In this document: piece by piece, positions 4,031 through 6,125 of the stretch
How the letters are laid out: each line of letters starts with the position of its first letter
Numbering within the stretch: the stretch's first letter is position 1
Origin: DATHBP01 sp035296085
Lineage (GTDB): Bacteria > Actinomycetota > Actinomycetes > Propionibacteriales > Nocardioidaceae
Length of the DNA stretch: 6,125 nt
Assembly: GCA_035296085.1 (NCBI GenBank)
Contig: DATHBP010000195.1
Span: 1-6,125, forward strand
Direction of reading: 5' to 3'
Notes under the pieces: model-generated
Told to the model about the DNA's origin: nothing
The model's database searches: none
What the model saw: only the letters and a program-made list of their open reading frames with translations
Position numbers and translations under genes: made by a program

Positions 4031-5390
4031 GCGGGCAGCTGGCTCCGGCGCAGGATCGGTAGATCGCCAGCCTGCTGGCGGCAGGCCTCGTGTCGGGGTC
4101 GTTGTACGCGCTGCCGTCTGCGAGCAGGTTGGTGAGCATGTGCGGGTCGGTGGCGAGGTTGTACCACTCCCTGAACGCCAGGGCACCGGTATTCGAGTCA
4201 TAGGTCTCGATGTACTGCCAGCTCGGTCCCCTTACCGTGGCCCACGTCGGTATGGAGGCAGAGTTGGCCGCGTCGTTGAAGTACTCGGCGTACACCTCGG
4301 TTCGGGCGGAAGGCTCCAACAGGCTCTCCCCGTCTTGCACCCGGGAGGGGGACACCCCGGTCGCGTCGTAGATGGTCGCGGCGAGGTCAACTCCGGAAAC
4401 CATGCGCGTCGTGTTCGTCCCGGCAGCGACGACGCCGGGGCCGCGTAGCCAGGTCGGAACCTGTATCGCAGGGGTGTACGGGATGAACTTCTTGTCTCGC
4501 CGGTTCTGGCCGTGGTGGAACCCGTTGTCCGACGTGAGCACAACGAGGGTGTTGCTCAGTTCCCCGTGGGCGCTCAGCCAGTCAAGGGTCAACGCAACCT
4601 GGTCGTCGACCGAGGCCATGGTTCGCCACATGTCCTTCCGAAGGGCAGCTGACTCGACGGCCGTGATGTCCACAGAGCGGATGTACCCGGGCTTATCCGT
4701 TCGGTCGAGCTCGTCGGGGAACGTGAGGGCCGGTACGGCGGCCGCGGCGTACTTCGCTTCTGGGATTGCGGGCTTATGCGGTGCCTTGAAGTTCAACGAC
4801 AGGTACCACGGCGCGGGGTCACTCACCCTCTCGGCATCGGCGAGAAACCGCCTGGCGTACGTGCCCTGGATGGTCGTGTTGTAGCCGGAAATCTTCGTGA
4901 CGGTGCCGTCGAGGTTGAAGGTCGGATCCACATACACATCCATGCCGATCAGCCAGCGATCGAATACTCCAGCCGCGGGGTCGACCGATGTGCTTTCGTG
5001 GACGAGCTTGCCCACGTGGTAAGTGCGATAGCCGGAACGGTGCAAGTCGGCCGGCACCGTTGTGGTCTTGTCGAGTGTCGCACCTTTCGACTGCTGCGTA
5101 ACGCCGGAATTGTGCGGGAACTGGCCGGTCAGCAGCGCGGCGCGCTCGGGGCAGCACGAGGGAATCGCCGTGAACGACCGCCGATAGGACACGCCGACAG
5201 TTCCGACAATGCGCGCCTTTGAGTCTGCGAGCATGTCGTCCGCACCTCGCGGCGTCGCGTCATCGAGAACGATGAGCAACACGTTCGGGCGTGTCGGCTC
5301 CGCCGAGCGCACCTGTGGAGCGCTGACGAACATTCCGACGAGCGCAGTGAGAGCAACCCCCGCCGCGGCCATCCGACCGATACCAGACAT
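4026..5390 (-). CDS. Secreted type I (formylglycine-dependent) sulfatase
   Basis: The 454-residue product is an alkaline-phosphatase-superfamily sulfatase that would hydrolyse sulfate esters outside the membrane. Its overall pattern is closest to the N-acetylglucosamine-6-sulfatase/SULF type with a CCPxR motif. ATG 5390 is preceded by GAGG (11 nt away) and gives a signal peptide with Arg6 and a hydrophobic core 7-23, cleaved near residue 30. GTG 5402 is an in-frame alternative without a ribosome-binding site. Active-site residues are in order: Asp43-Asp44 (VLDD), Cys79 in CCPERAALLTG as the formylglycine precursor, Arg83, Lys128 and His131 (HVGKLVH), His205 (APHKP), Asp288-Asn289 (SDNG) and Lys301 before IPYTP-IQVPTWLRGPG. 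The set looks complete, so activity is expected if a formylglycine-generating enzyme exists elsewhere in the genome; none is in the window. Oddities are Glu82 where Ser, Thr or Ala is usual, and two tail cysteines (447, 452) that may form a disulfide. Substrate is unknown. Confidence 0.93.
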   Translation of the reverse strand: MSGIGRMAAAGVALTALVGMFVSAPQVRSAEPTRPNVLLIVLDDATPRGADDMLADSKARIVGTVGVSYRRSFTAIPSCCPERAALLTGQFPHNSGVTQQSKGATLDKTTTVPADLHRSGYRTYHVGKLVHESTSVDPAAGVFDRWLIGMDVYVDPTFNLDGTVTKISGYNTTIQGTYARRFLADAERVSDPAPWYLSLNFKAPHKPAIPEAKYAAAAVPALTFPDELDRTDKPGYIRSVDITAVESAALRKDMWRTMASVDDQVALTLDWLSAHGELSNTLVVLTSDNGFHHGQNRRDKKFIPYTPAIQVPTWLRGPGVVAAGTNTTRMVSGVDLAATIYDATGVSPSRVQDGESLLEPSARTEVYAEYFNDAANSASIPTWATVRGPSWQYIETYDSNTGALAFREWYNLATDPHMLTNLLADGSAYNDPDTRPAASRLAIYRSCAGASCPH

Positions 5391-5430
5391 AAGAGTCAAC
5401 ACCTCAGTAGTGAGATCCCCGCCGACTTAA

Positions 5431-5459
5431 ACGCTACGGAATGTCCAGGCCTATTAGAA
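5431..5459 (-). promoter_or_regulatory. Candidate promoter of the sulfatase gene
   Basis: On the minus strand, TTCTAA (5454-5459) as -35 and TAGCGT (5431-5436) as -10 are separated by exactly 17 nt. Transcription would start near 5424, giving a leader of about 34 nt before ATG 5390. The -35 is weak (three of six consensus bases), but the -10 is good. The region is locally richer in A and T than the flanking genes. Confidence 0.4.
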
Positions 5460-5513
5460 GGTGCCGCGGTATTGACATTTTCGGTCACCAGGATTTCGTC
5501 GGTAGGGGGAAAT

Positions 5514-5639
5514 GTGACCGGTACACTGACACGCCTCGGCGGCCGAGACCCCGCTTCGACTCGACAGCGCTCAGAGAGCCGTCGCATCAAATTGCCGGGT
5601 GTTCCGGGCACCCGCACGGTTATCGTGTGTGCCGGTTGA
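5514..5639 (+). CDS. Possible Thr-containing leader ORF upstream of thrS
   Basis: A 41-codon ORF opens at GTG 5514, 4 nt after a strong AGGGGG ribosome-binding site, and ends at TGA 5637-5639, in the same frame as thrS. Its product starts MTGTLTRLGG and has six threonines (residues 2, 4, 6, 16, 33, 35), three of them encoded by ACA or ACT, which should be uncommon codons in this GC-rich genome. A Thr-rich leader before a threonyl-tRNA synthetase gene could be regulatory. Against it, a good -10 candidate (TACACT) lies inside the ORF, no convincing promoter is placed to transcribe it, and an ORF of this length arises easily by chance in GC-rich DNA. Treat as a hypothesis. Confidence 0.18.
   Translation: MTGTLTRLGGRDPASTRQRSESRRIKLPGVPGTRTVIVCAG
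5522..5527 (+). promoter_or_regulatory. Candidate -10 for thrS
   Basis: TACACT matches the -10 consensus at the conserved T, A and final T positions. Its transcript would carry a leader of about 165 nt containing both hairpins. The -35 position (TCGGTA at 17-nt spacing) is poor. TATCGT at 5621-5626 is an alternative that gives a leader of about 67 nt. Confidence 0.28.
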
Positions 5640-5699
5640 CGAGACAGCGCGGGAGCACTCCGCACCGCGCGGGTCGCTCGTCGGTCCAGGGGAGCTTCG

Positions 5700-6125
5700 T
5701 TGCCACCGGTCAAGGTCACCGTCTCGGCTGCGGACGAGGCTGAGGTTCGCGAGGTCGCCGAGGGAACCAAGGCGCGGGAGCTGTTCTCCGACGCACCCGA
5801 TGTCATCGCCGCTCGGGTCAGCGGTGAGCTGCGTGACCTCGGCTACGAGGTCAGCGACGGTGACCAGGTCGAGCCGGTGCCGATCGACACGGCGGACGGG
5901 CTGGCCATCCTGCGCCATTCGACCGCGCACGTACTCGCCCAGGCGGTACAGGAGCTGTTCCCGCAGGCGAAGCTCGGCATCGGCCCGCCGGTCGCCAACG
6001 GCTTCTACTACGACTTCGCCGTCGCGGAGCCGTTCAAGCCCGACGACCTCGAGCGCATCGAGACCCGTATGCGCAAGATCGTCAAGGAGGGGCAGCGGTT
6101 CGTCCGCCGCGTCGTCTCCGACGAC
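5700..6125 (+). CDS. thrS: Threonyl-tRNA synthetase, N-terminal part (runs off window)
   Basis: ThrRS attaches threonine to tRNA-Thr in the cytoplasm and edits mischarged Ser-tRNA-Thr. The first 142 codons are present. Residues 1 to about 65 form the TGS domain. The N2 editing domain begins at ILRHSTAHVLAQAVQ, with catalytic His73 and His77 of the HxxxH motif at the same numbers as in the E. coli enzyme. The invariant KLGIGPPV (91-98) and GFYYDF (101-106) follow. The aminoacylation and anticodon-binding domains lie beyond the window. The start must be TTG 5700: it is the only ATG, GTG or TTG between the in-frame stop at 5637 and the conserved sequence, and GGAG lies 5 nt upstream. The gene is divergent from the sulfatase gene and has a leader with two hairpins. 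Confidence 0.97.
   Translation, partial: MPPVKVTVSAADEAEVREVAEGTKARELFSDAPDVIAARVSGELRDLGYEVSDGDQVEPVPIDTADGLAILRHSTAHVLAQAVQELFPQAKLGIGPPVANGFYYDFAVAEPFKPDDLERIETRMRKIVKEGQRFVRRVVSDD

Larger units (their letters stand above)
5391..5699. other. Divergent intergenic region, sulfatase / thrS
   Basis: This 309-nt region has no long gene. From left to right it holds the sulfatase ribosome-binding site and promoter, an isolated plus-strand TTGACA (5472-5477) without a matching -10, a strong ribosome-binding site AGGGGG (5504-5509) before an overlapping ATGTGA/GTG start, and a plus-strand TACACT (5522-5527) and TATCGT (5621-5626), either of which could be a thrS -10. It ends with two hairpins: CGGGTG/CACCCG (5596-5601 with 5609-5614) and GCGCGG/CCGCGC (5647-5652 with 5665-5670). 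No tRNA-like T-box consensus was recognised. Confidence 0.5.

Noticed and set aside
3939..4448. 169-residue plus-strand ORF overlapping the small ORF and the sulfatase 3' end
   Set aside because: It is antisense to conserved sulfatase sequence and shows no domain of its own.
5472..5500. Perfect TTGACA (5472-5477) as the -35 of a thrS promoter
   Set aside because: The hexamers at 16-18 nt spacing (for example TTCGTC) do not fit a -10, so the match may be chance or serve another factor.
5391..5699. T-box riboswitch for thrS
   Set aside because: I could not find a T-box consensus or a terminator/antiterminator pair; actinobacterial T-boxes are mainly known from ileS.
5396..5930. Minus-strand ORFs of 136 and 119 residues over the thrS 5' region
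   Set aside because: They are antisense to the clear ThrRS TGS and editing-domain sequence and have no recognisable features.

Overview
The window is high-GC actinobacterial DNA. An SsgA/SsgB-family cell-division protein, a CGNR zinc-finger regulator, a PGPGW-type membrane protein, tRNAs without an encoded CCA, and GTG or TTG starts on several genes all point to a filamentous or sporulating actinomycete, or a close relative. I cannot name the genus.

Left part (1-2066), a conserved housekeeping and cell-division block. Three tRNA genes lie on the minus strand, transcribed Gly(GCC), Cys(GCA), Val(GAC). Upstream on the same strand are a CGNR/ABATE-type regulator and an ssgB-like gene, separated by a 65-nt gap that holds a strong two-part hairpin. 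Divergent from ssgB is a small three-helix membrane protein of the PGPGW (TIGR02611-like) family, followed on the plus strand by tRNA-Val(CAC).

Middle part (2067-5390), which looks like lineage-specific cargo. It holds a secreted protein of seven delta-60-type repeats (probable beta-propeller), a small VOC/glyoxalase-fold protein, a very small membrane-anchored protein, and a secreted type I sulfatase with an unusual CCPER FGly motif. The genes alternate in direction (two convergent pairs) and do not form an operon. Two of the products are predicted to leave the cytoplasm.

Right part (5391-6125). A 309-nt divergent intergenic region separates the sulfatase from thrS, which starts at TTG 5700 and runs off the window end. 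The region contains two GC-rich hairpins and a short in-frame upstream ORF with six Thr codons in 41, a possible but unproven leader peptide.

From memory of Streptomyces coelicolor (thrS and ssgB about ten genes apart), the ssgB-tRNA-thrS neighbourhood appears ancestral and the segment between tRNA-Val(CAC) and thrS appears variable. I found no transposase, integrase, CRISPR array or defence system. The best second-look items are the thrS leader, the ssgB-CGNR intergenic hairpin, the inverted repeat around the candidate ssgB promoter, and the sulfatase FGly motif.
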